DNA of 64,000 nucleotides from Wolfiporia cocos (GCA_029448655.1 JACCLO010000010.1:3162001-3226000); one strand, 5' to 3'; counted from the first letter of the stretch, positions 44,816 through 57,135 are shown. Made by a program: numbers and translations. The notes: a model not told the origin generated them from the sequence alone.

Positions 44816-45215
44816 ATAGTCGCGTGACTAAGCTCAATCGAAATTGGTCTGTAATACCGTAAGTAAGCAAGCGGTAAGAGGATTTCAATCGAAGTAATGT
44901 GCACATGCGAGGAGATATTCGTACCCGGAGCGACTCTACATGCAGTGGCACAACATAGTCACGTGACTTTGTCAGCCCTGCGCGCCGCCTCACTTCAAGT
45001 ACGAATATCCCACTCATGTACACACATTTCTTCGATTGAAATTCCCTTGACATTGCTTTCGTGTGGCATTAGAACAATTTCTATTGAAGTTGCTTAGCCA
45101 CATGACTTTGCTCAGCCCCACGCGCCGCCTCGCTCCAGGTATGAACATCCGCCTTACAACATTGGACTGCTCTCACAACATTGCCATATTGCGACTTTTC
45201 GTCCCCTGTTGATTG
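44816..45215. repeat. Palindrome module, right copies (one direct, one inverted)
   Basis: Direct diverged copy 44816-44945 (GTCGCGTGAC, CTCAATCGAAATT, GATTTCAATCGAAG, TTCGTACCCGG), then GTCACGTGAC at 44958-44967, then an inverted copy 44990-45215 matching 41210-41440 (AAGTACGAATATCCC, TTCTTCGATTGAAATT, CTCCAGGTATGAACA). Confidence 0.75.
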
Positions 45216-45540
45216 CTAGTACACAGCCTGGGTATACACTGGATACTGTATGCTGGATACTATACACTGTATGCGATACACTACACTACTCGCTGTGTAT
45301 GCATTACGCTATAGCTACACTATCAGCTACATCGTACACCATGTCATACATTGCACTATGTCGTAGCGCTTTACACATAACAATATAACAATATAATAAT
45401 ATAGCTCTAGCCCTGGCTCACACTAACTCATGCTGCATGAATCTCAGTGCACGCTAGGCATATATTGTTCCACATTCATGCATTCATTCAACGAGAAATA
45501 CAAATACAAGCGCGGATAGCATGCAAGATACAGGCCCACG
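45216..45540. repeat. Low-complexity TATACACTG-rich DNA
   Basis: Irregular repeats of ATACACTG, GGATACT and ACAATATAA. No gene. Confidence 0.6.
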
Positions 45541-45740
45541 AAGACTATTTCTTGCCACCCTTCTTCTTCTTCTCCTTTCCTGGAGGGAGAGACAGCTTGT
45601 CCAGTCCCAACAGAGGATTGATGCCATCAGGAAGGACTGCCTGTGCTGCACTCCGAGTCTTCCGCTTGTGCTCAGGGCCCAAATCTCCCTGTTCCTCTCG
45701 CTCCTTGTGCTTTTTTCTAGCACAAGGTTTGGATACTGAA

Positions 45741-48700
45741 TCAATCCATGTCGGTATCGGCCATGGTTTGAAGGGGGTTGAAAGACTCACTTGCTGGACC
45801 TGCATCTGGAGATGTGGAAGTCGTCTCCATATTGTCCTGGGGCACATCGTCCTCGGGTGTGGTGGCGGATGGCTGTAGACTCAGTGCGATCGTCCCAATT
45901 GATGAGGATGGGCCATCAGCTAGCTGGACAGATGTGGCTGATGATGGGACATGGTGTGGTAGTGGGACCGAGGGTGTTGGAGCGGAGGCTGATGGGACCA
46001 TTGTTGCCCCATCCGATCTGACACCTGATCCAGATGGGACCGGGGGATCCACTTTTGTGGCCACAGCCTTGGGCCTGCACTTATGCGTACCGGACTTCTT
46101 TGGCTTCGGCTTGAGCTTAGGCAGCTCAATGTTTGCTTCCTCCTCCTCCTCCTCGTTGTTGATGTCTTCTGTTGGCTTTGCAAACAGTTTCTCTGTTGGG
46201 AGGGTCAGTGCACGTGCAAAGCCAAACGACCATTCCAAAAGATCAAGTTGAATTGGACATGGCCCAATAGATCGAACCATTATGACAGCCAAGTGGAAAG
46301 TATGACGGTGAAGTGACGAGCGGAACAGTTTGTTAGGGAAGGGGAGACTTACGCAATGTCTCGCTGGCGTTGGCGAATGACCCGTGCATGTAGTCTTTGT
46401 CAAAGCTGATATTGTTGAGGAACATGTTGGGTGTTCCTGCTGCGATGAGCCTGTATACTTCGATGATCTTGGGCTGAGGGTGTCACCAGACTCGACCAAT
46501 GAGCTGCGCATCTTCTTGCGTGGACCAGAGGGTGTCCTGGAGAGGAAAATAAACGGTCAATTGAAGACTGCAAACAAAGGATGCAACAAAAACGCTCACC
46601 ATGATGATCAGAATGTGCACAAAAGTGATGTTGAGACCAACCGCACCCATGTCCGACATAACGAGGACCTGTGGGCCGTTGTGCCCTGCCTTATGGAAGG
46701 CTTTGAGCGTGTTCGAGTGGACCTTCATCGAATGGCTTCTGGTGTACGTGAAGAACTTGATGCATTTGGCCTTGAGGAACTGTGAATGGAATGTGAAATG
46801 AGTGGAAAGGTGAATGGACATGAACAGGAACAAATTGCAAATGTACGAGGATTGTTAAGCGCAAACATAGACAGGGAGCAACAGAAACACTTCACCTCTG
46901 TCAGTGTGGAGAGGTTGGAAGGGAACGCAACGTAGATGACGATTTTGTCCGGCTCCAATTTGGGCGTGCGATCCAGTACTGCCTTCTCGTTGTTGGGCAC
47001 CAAATCCTTCTTGTTGCTGTCATACTTCATCGGGGACATGTTGTCCATGGCCAAGTGATGCTTCAAGATCTTGATCAATCCGTCGATCTTGCTTGAGATG
47101 GGTAGGTTGCCTTTGAGGAAGTCCGCCGACGAGTGGCATGCCGGATGCGTCAAAGATTTTCTGATGTTGAGATAAGAGTTCTGTTTTTAACAGCAGTCAG
47201 CGATCAGATGCTTCAAGGAGATCTGATCTGCTAGCTGCTCACCTTCCCCTTGGCAATGAATAGATTGCCGGCTTCCTTTGTGGCGTTGTCGTCGGCGAGC
47301 TTGCGCACGACGTCTTCGAGGGCCTTCTCCTCGAACTCAAACAGGGACCGAATGATGAGATGCTCACGGTATGGTCTCAGGCCTGAGATGGGATTGTCCT
47401 CCCAATCTGTCAACTTGAGCGTCCGTCAAATGATGTGGCCATGAAATGCAGTCCACATTTCGTCCATGAACTCATTCATTGCCTCGAGGTATTCTGAAGA
47501 GACCGACAGCGACTGACCGTGGGTGATGTGGCTGAGGATCCCCTCAGCTTTGCCCGACTCCTTAAGCCTGCATCCGTCCCTGTGCAAGTGCGATCCAAGG
47601 TCACGGTCGACCTTTTGACAATATTCGATGTGTTCCAGATCACATTCCCTTACCCTGAGTATGTAATCTAGTGACCAGATGTCCTGCGGGATGGGACATT
47701 AGTGGGGCTGGATGCATGGGGCTGCAAACTCAAGTGTGGAGTGCAGAAAGGGCCACAATAGAAAGGGCCACAGAGGGCCAATCAACAATTGGGAAAAAGT
47801 GACGAACACTTACCGTTGGCAAAGAAAGAAGCGGCGTCACCGTCATCCCCACCATAAACCCTGCTTGACAGGAGGATTGCACTTCGGCAAATGACATGAA
47901 GAGCCTGGAGACCGTTCGGGCAGCATGAATTTCATCGAAGAATGCCGCGCCGAAGGTATGTCCGTAAATCGTGCTGTCCTTCGCATTGCGCCTGTGATTC
48001 TTCAACACCAGCCTGTATGGGTTCTGAAGATCGAAGATCTCCGCAGCATCAGATTTTACGGCCTGTTGATCGAACCTCTTGGTGAATGGCTTGAGCTCAT
48101 GCTACGTTGGCTTTTCACTTATGCTGTGTATGGCGGTGATGATTTGGTGACAGGGCTGCTCTTGTTTTGACTTCGCCACATCATCTTTCCAGAACCGGTT
48201 GTGTTTTCTGAAGGTTCCCATGAGAGGGAACATGTTGAAATGGCCGAATTTGAGATATCTTTTGATTTCGTCCATCCACTGCTGGAGAAGACTGGGTGGA
48301 CAGATGATGAGGGTGGGTCCGTCGGGCAGGTTTTTGGTGTGTTTCTCGTGCTCTGGAAACATCACCAAAAGTCAACAAATGTAAAAGAATGCAGATAAAA
48401 GTGAACCAATGACTTACCGAACATTCCGGGAAATTTGCCGTGCTGCGCAAAGTATTCGCAATAGTATACTCTCAGCTCGATGAACATGACTGCTTGCATT
48501 GTTTTTCCGACGCTGACCTTGTCCATGAGCAGCACGGGGTCCCCGTTGATTGCGCATCACATCATTTTCAGTACGCCGATGTACTGGTGCCACCGTGGGT
48601 TCAGCGGTAGCGCGGTGTCCGCCTTCAGAGCTTCCAATCCTTCTGGAGTCCAGGGGTCATGGTCGAGAGGGTCCTCCTTGCTGTTAAAGCAAGGGAACTG

Positions 48701-49906
48701 CCTGTCTGGCAGTCTGAGCACCTTCTTGACGTCTTCAAGGGACAGACCACTGTATTCCTCGACACCCGATTCCCAATCCATGACTGAAGTGGGGATTTCC
48801 ATGTCATCCTCCAGGATGCGGTCCTCATTGTCCTCGTCCACACAAATTTGGCACAGGAGATTCTTTAGGTTTGCGTCCACTCGAGCAACCGTCTGCCTGT
48901 CTGGCAGCTGCTCCAGTGCAATGCGCAGTTGCTGGGGGAGTTCTGATGACGAAACCCAGTTTGACAGTTTGTTAGCGTGCGCTTGGAAATGGAATGTAAT
49001 GAATGCTTACTCTTGCGGTCGCCTTTGGCTCTGCTGAGCATGTTGTGCAGTAGGGTCTCCCACTCTTTGCATGTCGCGACGGACTCCGGTTCATTGTACC
49101 GTTTCATCAGTGGCACCAGGTCTGTGACAGACTTGATGAGCAATCGTAGATATTTGCGTGTGTAGCTTCCATTCTTGTCCTGCCCAATCTCTGCTCATGT
49201 CAGAAATATTTTCCTGACATGATGCTGGAGCCACCGCTTACTTGACAGCGCATCCTGACATTCCTGCTGTTTCACCTTCATCTTGACATAATCTTTCTTC
49301 ACCTTCTTGCGGTATTGGTCCCAAGCCAGGGCCAGCTCACAGCAAATGAATGTGTGGATATGCTGTGTGAGCCACGTACAGGTGCCCGAACTTTTGAATG
49401 TGTCCTCGCCGAACATCTGCTGTGATATTGCTTTCTCCACATTATCCAACGAGACTTCACTTATTGGTGGGATCTGGTGGTGTTCGGTGGTCAGTGCATC
49501 CGCATGCAGACATGTTACTTACATTCGCATATCCGGCCTGTTGTACCAAGGACTCCAGGCTGAGCCCCATCTCATGCACTGCTGTGTCGATCATCTGCTT
49601 TACGTGCCACTCGCCGAACGTGGAGGTCACCCAATCTGTCCATGCCTTCACACCCAGACTGTCATTACCGGACAGAGCTGCCGCCATTTTCTTAGGCCAC
49701 TCGTTGTACGGCCAATCCTCATATTGGTTTATGAATGCCTTGACCACCTCGTATGTCGTGTCGGACCAGACGTTTGGGGCTGCCTCCCTGGAGACCATGA
49801 ACCAGCCGGTACCCTGGGTGAAGGCTTGGAAAGCAGCACAATCCCAGATCTCAAGGCCCAACATATACAAGTCAAGCACCGTGCATTTTTGTGAACGCTT
49901 TGGCAT
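45741..49906 (-). pseudogene. SNF2-like helicase gene, multi-exon, decayed
   Basis: Minus-strand gene from ATG 49904-49906. Exon 1 (49906-49523) encodes MPKRSQKCTVLDLYMLGLEI and onward. Helicase landmarks, in order: a Walker A with VSVGKT (48495-48530; the first Gly of GxGKT is Ser), GPTLIICPPSLLQQW (about 48315), FFDEIHAART (DEAH-box motif II, about 47930), GMTVTPLL (motif III, about 47840), VLVMSDMGAVGLNIT (motif V, about 46640) and LWSTQEDAQLIGRVW (motif VI, about 46500). A C-terminal acidic and Ser/Pro-rich tail runs to about 45741. Exons are separated by short GT..AG introns. In-frame stops: 48557-48559, 47426-47428 and 46483-46485 (all TGA where CGA/Arg is expected) and a TAG near 48100. 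Role when intact: ATP-driven DNA translocase, target unknown. It lacks Rep or PIF1 motifs, so it is not a Helitron. Confidence 0.75.
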
Positions 49907-50044
49907 TCTGATGGCAGTGAGCTAAGATGCGAAAATGCTAAGGTGTAAGGTGTAGTGCTAGCCCCAAGAGGATGGGAGTGAGAAGCAGGGAGAGATCGAG
50001 GGAGGTGGGAGGCCAGTGCCATGTCTTATACAGCCTCGGCAATG

Positions 50045-50400
50045 AGCTGTAAGCGGCAGAATGACGGCAATGCGAACAATGGCAATATGAACAACAGCAA
50101 TACGAACAACGGCAATGCGAACGATGGCAACCGCGAAGCCCGATAATGAAGTGCAGCTCGATTATGCAGCTCTGATGGACTTTCCAGAATGGAAGCTGCT
50201 GCCTTCTGACTTGTGACTTGCAAGCGCCCTTTCAGGAAGTGCCTTTTGAAAATGCCAATCGATAGTGTCTTGTATGGTGTTGGTCCATGGTGTTGGTTTA
50301 TGTCGTCCGTTGAATGGCTTGTTTGTTTCTGATGGCTTGTTTGTTTCTGATGGCTTGTTTGTTTCTGATGGCTTGTTTGTTTCTGATTGTTGGTGTCCAT
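50045..50400. repeat. Two minisatellites upstream of the SNF2-like gene
   Basis: About five copies of a 15-bp unit like GGCAATGCGAACAAT at 50060-50130, and four copies of an 18-bp unit GGCTTGTTTGTTTCTGAT at 50317-50388. Both lie in what would be the promoter of the gene starting at 49906. Confidence 0.8.
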
Positions 50401-50569
50401 GTCGATCGCAATTGAGTTGATAGTGAGTTGATAGTTGATAGTTAATAGTCATGGCGGATGGCTAGCCGATGGTTGTGGCAGGTCGACGTTGAACGGCTCA
50501 CAGTTCATAGTTGGTGGGTGGCATTTGGATGGTAGTATGCTCATGTTAGTTGTTCGGATCCCTATCACA

Positions 50570-51430
50570 GAATGCTCGGACTGGGAACGAGCCCACACAC
50601 AGGGCGCACTGTAGTCACATGACTACAAGTGTGGTCTGTACTTATATTTTTATCTGGTGTGGGTTGATCGGTGCCGCATCCTAGTTTCCCATGTTTGTAG
50701 GTGGATAAGTGGAGATTCACGTTTGCCAAATGTCAACATTTGATAAGATATCAAGGCATCGCACTGTCAATTATGCCCCAGCTACACTATCCCTGTCATC
50801 AAAACTGACATTCTGCTGTTGTTGCTGTCTGTTCCAATTCCTGGCTTACTAACCCACTTATGATTGCTTGTTTTTATTTTTTGGATACCTTTCTAAGGTT
50901 CAATCATTTAGTGAAACTGCGACCCATCCACAGCCAATTCATACCCGGTATGAACGCAGGCGCACGGCTGACTTTAGTCACATGACTATGGTTGGCTAGT
51001 GTGCCCGCATTCGTACTTGGTACGAGCTGCTTGACGCATGTGTCGGAGTTGCTACAACAAATCCTTAGAACAAGAAAACCCACTAGACAAATGCGAAAGA
51101 AAGACATGAAGTATGAGGCAGTGGCAGTCGATTCGTACCAGGTACAAACACAGATATGCCTATCAATGAAGGTCACGTGACTAGAATTGGCCGTGCGCCC
51201 ACGTTCGTACTTGGAACAAATCGACTACTGCTGCCTCATACTTCATGTCTTTCTTTCACATTTGTCCAGTGGGTTTTCTTGTTCTAAGGATTTGTTGTAG
51301 CAACTCCGACACATGCTCTGACTCATTCGCCAGCCGATTCGTACCAGGTACAAATGCGAGCACAGACTTCGTTTCAGTCATGTGACCATAATTGATGTGT
51401 GCGAGAGCGTTCGTACCTGGAATGAAGCAA
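50570..51430. repeat. Cluster of long palindromes TTCGTACCNGGTACGAA and GTCACGTGAC
   Basis: First type at about 50573, 50937-50953 (TTCATACCCGGTATGAA), 51010, 51132, 51204, 51338 and 51410. Second type at 50614, 50976, 51172 and 51376 (GTCACATGAC or GTCACGTGAC or close). The two alternate. The same pair occurs at 41.3 and 45.0 kb. Confidence 0.8.
51036..51316. repeat. Inverted repeat with arms of about 110 bp
   Basis: 51036-51147 and 51205-51316 are near-perfect reverse complements (GCATGTGTCGGAGTTGCTAC at the outer left matches the outer right end). The short middle holds a GTCACGTGAC site and each arm ends in a TTCGTAC palindrome. Confidence 0.9.
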
Positions 51431-51705
51431 CTACTGTCACTTTACACTTTACCTCACATCTTTGCTTCTCTTCTTTCTAGCGGGGATTTCCTTGTTCTAG
51501 CAATCCACTGGCAATCCACTGGCTTGGTTAGTGTTTGCCAAACATCAATGGCTGATGAGGTATGAAAACTTTTGTCGATGCTGTCAATTATGCAGTTGAT
51601 AAGCCATCTTGACTGGCTCATCCCTACATATCCTCATTGTTGATGCCATCATTCTTTTGTCGTCAATCGCCATTGTTCAACTTGCCAATTTAATAATCAA
51701 TATAA

Positions 51706-52794
51706 TGACACAGTACGCCTGTGGGACTCACCAAGGCCTATATCTTGAGTAATAAGGCGACTTGGAGAGGAGGTATACTAGCGCAGCAGGATGGTGAGAG
51801 TTATTCTATGACGCAAGCCGAGAATAATAGAACTAAAGTTAAAGGGCGTCAAGCCCCTACTTATATACATGTTTATGCGGATGGCACGTGCTACTAGCTA
51901 GTACTACCATTCCGGGTTATGTGGCTTTGCCAAGAGGCGAAGCACTATCTTATCTGATGTTTATGGACTCTATCTACAATGGCCGTGATGGGCCCTAATG
52001 GCCGCACCAATCGTAGGAGAGGGATTTGTGTGTATTATCATATGAACGCGGGCGCAGCCCGGGTATATGGGGAAGCCGGTTGCCGGATACCTTGCGGTAT
52101 AATGGCGATTGGCCGGTCTTCGTAGGATGACCAAGGCGAGACGCCGAGGTCGTTATGCCATTGGACGGGAAGTACCGTGGCATGTGTTACAGCCCGGACC
52201 GGATGGTTACCGGGGCATGTATTGGACTTAGCCGTGAGGCGAGGTCCGGTGTTTGGGCAACGCCATGATGGCAGAAGCCCGGGACTTGGAGAATGCCGAG
52301 TCCGTGGGATGGCCGAGAAGGCCGAGCCTATAGCGATATTGCCTTGGTGCTAATATAGTGCTATTTGGCCGTGTTGCCATTATTATGCAAAGGCGTGGCG
52401 CGCCTGAGGTGTCATTGTGATCAAGGATCTTATGACGTGTGGGAAGCCGGGAAGGCCGACCCAATAGAACATTGCCATGAGGCGATGTTTGTATATGTGG
52501 ACATTATTATGCGAGCGTGCCGCGCTCGGCCTATCATTATGATCTAAGATCTATGACGTGGCTGGTCTTGCTCTGTCGGGCGAGACCTGTATGACGTAGC
52601 TGTAACTATGCTATTGGACCAGAAGGTGCCGTAGCGTTATGTAAGCTGGTCATGTGGTGATAAGCCCAGTTAAGAGCTTGTCGTGGTGGCAATGGGAGTT
52701 AACCCGTAGATAACTTGTAGTTAGACGTATAAATCCCAGGTAAATTGCTATAATCATAGGAAAAATGCTGTAAGCCCCAGATAAATCTGTGACA
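51706..52794 (-). mobile_element. Solo LTR, LTR-B family, target duplication TATAA
   Basis: 1089 bp, TGTCACAGAT at 52794 to GTGTCA at 51706, flanked by TATAA at 51701-51705 and 52795-52799. Highly similar to 6363-7453 over its length. TATA region CTTATATACATG near 51862. Confidence 0.95.
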
Positions 52795-52799
52795 TATAA

Positions 52800-53841
52800 A
52801 TTGGACTGCATTGATTATACTATGGCACACAAGTACTCCCCATTCCATTTGCTATCTAGTCTTCCTTCTGCAGGCTTTTCTCCACTCACATCAAGTCATC
52901 AGAAAACAATGGGGGCACCTTCTCTTGCTTTGACTATGAACTAGCACAATTGCTGATGTGAGATAGTCCTGCCATCAGTTAGTAGTGTGAGCTTGTGTTG
53001 CAAGAGCTGTGCTGAATGAAGGAGCAAAGGAGTAAACTAATGGAAGGAGAGGTTATAATTGAGGTGATGGTTGTACAAGTTCACAAAAATATGTTGTAAT
53101 GCTATAGTATCATCCCAATGCTAAGCACTAAGCCCCAACTGTAAGTATGTCCTATTGATATTGCTGCAACAGCCTGTGGCTGATAATTGTTGTATATTGC
53201 TGTGCAATATTTCTATTATTGTTGCACTATCTGATATTGCTGTGCAACTTTCTTATATTGCTGCACAGCGTATTATATTGCTACACTGCATTTTAGTATT
53301 GCTGTGCTGCAAAATTAAATATACAATGCAAACATCATAGGTGAGAACATTGTTGCAAGCATATGACTGAGCACACTGGAGCCTCATCAGGTTGGTCACC
53401 CAATTCACACTCATTGATGTGATGAGCTCACAAGATGCACATTGCATTTGTGCATACTGCATGGGTGCATGCCATGTCAGTGGTGTGTACCTCCTCACAT
53501 AATTGACATATTTTAGACCTTGTGCAATAATGAAGTGTTGAAGTTGCACATGCTGAGAGACAAGGAGTTCTCAAGATGCGACCTCAAAGGACAGGGACCA
53601 AGGGATGTGGTTTTGGTTACAAACCAGTGGGACAACTGTGCACCTGTCACACTGCTTATATACATGTACAGGTAACCAGGGACTGTGCAAAAATGGTACA
53701 CCCAGCTGTCACGGAATGCCTCGGCATACCACTAATGCCCTATATCTCCCAGCCCTGGGGCAAGGCAAAGCCCTAAGAGTCTGGCATTTAGCCAAGGTCG
53801 CACTCAGAGGGTAGCAGCACAGCTAGCAAGGAAAGACCAAG
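52800..53841. other. Non-coding DNA with a TATTGCTGTGCAA repeat
   Basis: No gene supported. 53155-53310 holds about six diverged copies of TATTGCTGTGCAA. 53700-53841 resembles no other stretch here. Confidence 0.5.
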
Positions 53842-54419
53842 TGACACAGACGTACTCGGATGTGGGGACCTGCCCTAGGCAGGGGATAAACCCCAAGGTC
53901 TTACACCTCAAGGGCCAGCTAGCAGCAGCGTCGCAGAGGCATTCCCTCGGAATTAAGGAAGTCGTCGTACAGGATACTTACGACGACCTGCTGGCAGAGC
54001 TCAAGAAGGAGAGGACGCCCTAAGGCGGAGTCGCACACAGAGCAGAGTAAGAAAGGGGCCAAGCCCAGTTGTCGAGAATCTTAGAGATGGGGAATAAGCC
54101 CACATCTCGTCGTATCTTATATACATGCGCGAACTGTACGCTACGTGTCTACCCTTAAGTGCTGGCCTGTGCGCAGCACCGCCCTAACAGCTGAGGTAAG
54201 TAATTACGTAAGCGAGGCATGTGATACATAATGTGACCGTGGCATGAGTACCTGAGGCGCGCGCTACCCTACAGCGCTAACCTAACAGTCAGGTGACCAA
54301 CAAGCTGAAGAGACGTACGAAGGAGGTGGCTGAGGCTCAGAGGAGCGGCGTACGCCTAGCGCCGCCCGTATAACCTATAGCGAGGGTTGTTACTATATCC
54401 CCCTGGATATTCTGTGACA
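53842..54419 (-). mobile_element. Solo LTR, LTR-D family
   Basis: 578 bp from TGTCACAGAA at 54419 to TCTGTGTCA at 53842, similar to the split solo LTR at 21638-32205. Flanking CCAAG and CAACG do not form a clean duplication, so the insertion site was altered or the LTR arose by recombination. Confidence 0.8.
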
Positions 54420-54421
54420 CA

Positions 54422-54779
54422 ACGTATCACAGGGTATGAATCGATCGAGAAACTCATCCAACAGCACGTCCACCACCCCCACCTTGTCATATAGCTCAGA
54501 TAGCCATGCCTTGAGGCATTCTGGATTGTCCTTGTTGCGCTGTTCTAATCTCCAGGGGTACTGTATGGCCTTTATCCTATACGGAGTGGTTGTAGTAGTG
54601 CCGAGGACCAGATCAAAGCCCATTAAGGATATGGAAGAGGTGCACCACATTTGGCACTTTAGGTCCACGGATCTACCACGCTTTGTATTTTGTTCCAACA
54701 TGTGCTTGATTTTCCCAGCAAGAATCGCAGATCTGATTCCAAGCCCGTCGATTTCCTGAATCTCAACTAAATCTGACAC
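54422..54779 (-). pseudogene. Fragment of an unknown coding sequence
   Basis: A minus-strand frame encoding about 118 residues (IQEIDGLGIRSAILAGKIKH, PECLKAWLSELYDKVGVVDV) running up to the LTR-D end, which truncates it. The composition looks protein-like, without gaps. Domain not recognised. Confidence 0.4.
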
Positions 54780-54841
54780 TCAATTCTGAAATGAATCAGC
54801 CTTTACATAAAAATCCTGAGAATTGGAATCAAGCACTCTGA

Positions 54842-56240
54842 AATTTGTCATGGCACAGGGCATCAAGTGCTTGCTGTCTTCCGATCATCATTTGCACTAT
54901 CATGTCTGCAAAGCAGGATTTGTCTAGCTACAGCTATGCCGTCATCTCATCTTTGATTCTGACTGCCAATCGGTCTGCTCTCCTCTGCCATGACAAGGAG
55001 CCTGATGGCATGCCCACTTCTCTGGCTGGGCATATCGACTCATGTGAGATGGGCTCGCGTGTGCAATGCGAGACTCTGAAGGACTCGGAAGGACCTGGAG
55101 GAGAAGAAGAAGCAGAAGGCTACAGATAAGCAGGATATGTCGGAGAGGCAGCCAAAATGTAGGGTGGAGGCAACAGGCTTTGGCTACATGGACATCATCA
55201 AGGCAACACAGGATGTGGAGGGGCTTATGTACCTTACACAGCAGAGATGCATGAGGTATATGAGCTTATCCTGTCTGGTGTTCACCAGTCCCTCAGGGAC
55301 CAGGTGCACAATGTCATCCGCAGTGCAGCCGATACCATTCTGGAGATGCTGAAGAACAAGAACATGAAGGGCTTCGACAAGAAGAAGGAGGTTGAGGAGG
55401 TCATAGGCCCCATCTCAAACAAGATGTTTTCGCAACTCCTCGACCTGTCGAAGAAGATGACAAATTACAGTGCGGAGGACAAAATGCAAGTGGACCCACA
55501 CCTGGAGCGGAAGGATGCTGAGATTGACAAGGAAATGGGTGTCATGGTCGTCTTCGACAAAGAAGAGGAAGAAGAGGGGGGCTTTGAGATCCAGGACGAG
55601 TCAGACGAGGAGAATGAGGAGGCAGAGGAAATGGGAGAGGCACCCCCGAGTTACTCAAAAGAGATGAGGAACTCGTTGTTGGGGGTACGTCATCTGTGCA
55701 GCAGGGCAAGGCTCAGGTCACCAAAGACATTGTTTCCCTGCACTCCATCGACGGTTTTTGGGTCCAGCATCAGATCTCCAATGTCTACCCTGACCCTGTC
55801 ATGGCTACAGAGGAGGCCACTGCCATCCTTTCCATCCTCAGTTCGGAGTCAAACCTATGAGACTGCGAGAATGAGCTCATGGAGCTGTTTGAGTACCAGA
55901 GCTTCCACATCATCACAAAGTTCTTGAAGAACTGAGATGTCATTGTCTGGTGTACCAAGCTCATTCAGAGCAATGCTGATGAGCGCATCAATGTTGAGGT
56001 TGTGATGCGGGAGAAGGGGCTTGGTTGGATTCTAGAGAACTTGCCAGGGACAGGAAAGTGAAGGCACGGATAGATGCGATAGGCATGGACAAGAAGCCAA
56101 AGGTGGAGATTCCGAAGACTGCTACAGTTCTCTGTGCACTGATGGGAGCTAAAAAGGTATGTTTTCTGTTGTATTGACTGGCGTGGCCTAGACTGACTCT
56201 TATGCTCATAGATGAATGTAGCCATCGAAGCTTCTCGAGC
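54842..56240 (+). pseudogene. BRR2: N-terminal part of BRR2 (spliceosomal Ski2-like helicase), decayed copy
   Basis: Successive frames follow the BRR2/SNRNP200 N-terminus in order: DLSSYSYAVISSLILTANRS (54920), a Lys-rich linker, GFGYMDIIKATQDVEG (55175), EVYELI..AADTILEMLKNKNM..KKKEVEEVIG..LLDLSKKMTNY (55250-55470), the acidic EMGVMVVFDKEEEEE (55530), then IDGFWVQHQISNVYPDP (55750), DCENELMELF, and EIPKTATVLCALMGAKK (56105). In human SNRNP200 I recall matching order (AADEVLAVLKNEKL, LGKKITDY, IDAFWLQRQLSRFY, ECENQL). At least two stops, 55858-55860 and 55933-55935, are TGA where Arg is expected; frame changes occur near 55110, 55245 and 55690. Helicase domains are absent. The true gene would be elsewhere in the genome. 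Confidence 0.85.
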
Positions 56241-56480
56241 ACCCTGAAAGATGTGATGAGGCTGAGGACAGTCTCAGAATACCTATCACTGTTGGTGTTG
56301 TGCCAATCTCCACCCTCAACACTGCCTATGATACCACCATATGGGCCAGATGCACAGCATCATTTTTTGGCAGGCCATTGATGCCACACTCCAAACATGA
56401 CCCAGCCTGTGCATCACGCTCCATTGGTGCCCCAGTCACTCAAATATCACTGGCAACACCCACACCGATGGCCTCGCTCG
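56241..56480 (+). other. Unassigned stretch after the BRR2 copy
   Basis: About 240 bases with an open plus frame that I cannot match to BRR2 or anything else. Ends at the LTR. Confidence 0.3.
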
Positions 56481-57135
56481 TGACACAGACTGTAACGGAT
56501 GACTTACTTGTAGGGTCTTGTAGTTAGACGAGCTAAGAAGACTAAGTAGTTGTTGCTTGTTAGGCAAGAGTGTTATCGCTGAGTAACGAAGTTGATAGTT
56601 CTGGGGCAATAGCCGCCAGAGAATGCAAGCTTATATACATGTGGTATAGGACCCCTGGTACTCTAGATAGGACTAACGATACAGTAGGGCGTAGGGCACA
56701 GGCCGGTAATGGCGGTGCTAACGAAGTGTCCGTAGCTTGTGATATGGGGATCCCGGGCTGAGTCATAGGCCGATCGGGATATGTCATTGGTATGACGATG
56801 CGTGAGTAAGGCGTCTACGTTGGAAACGTGATGTGGGTCCGGACTCTGCCCAGAGTCTGGAACGGTGATGTCAGTTATGACGTGGCAGCGCTAAGGGTGC
56901 TGGAGATAGTATCATGTGATGAATAGGTAACGTGGTTTTGAGAGATAAGATAAGACGTCTAGTGTGGGAATGGTCACGTGAGTGATCTACGAGGTTATGG
57001 TTCGGTACAGCGGCACGGTAGCTTAAGTATGGCTTAGATACAGGATAAGTGCAGATGTCGAAGAACAATTCGGAATAAATGCGAAGAAATTGTGAAAAAT
57101 ACAGGGAAAATTAGAGAACAGATAAATCTGTGACA
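56481..57135 (-). repeat. LTR at the truncation point of the right gypsy element
   Basis: 655 bp, TGTCACAGAT at 57135 to CTGTGTCA at 56481, with TATA region at about 56630. Related to but distinct from the LTR at 61598-62084 (shared GATAAGATAAG and AGGATAAGTGCAGAT blocks). It begins directly after the protease motif of the decayed pol; flanks GCTCG and GACGC do not match, so it replaced or recombined with the rest of pol. Confidence 0.8.

Noticed and set aside
45741..49906. Helitron helicase
   Set aside because: Motifs are SNF2-like (DEIH, LWSTQEDAQ..GRVW); no Rep HUH motif or Helitron ends seen.
53837..54424. Target duplication for the solo LTR-D
   Set aside because: Flanks CCAAG and CAACG differ at several positions.
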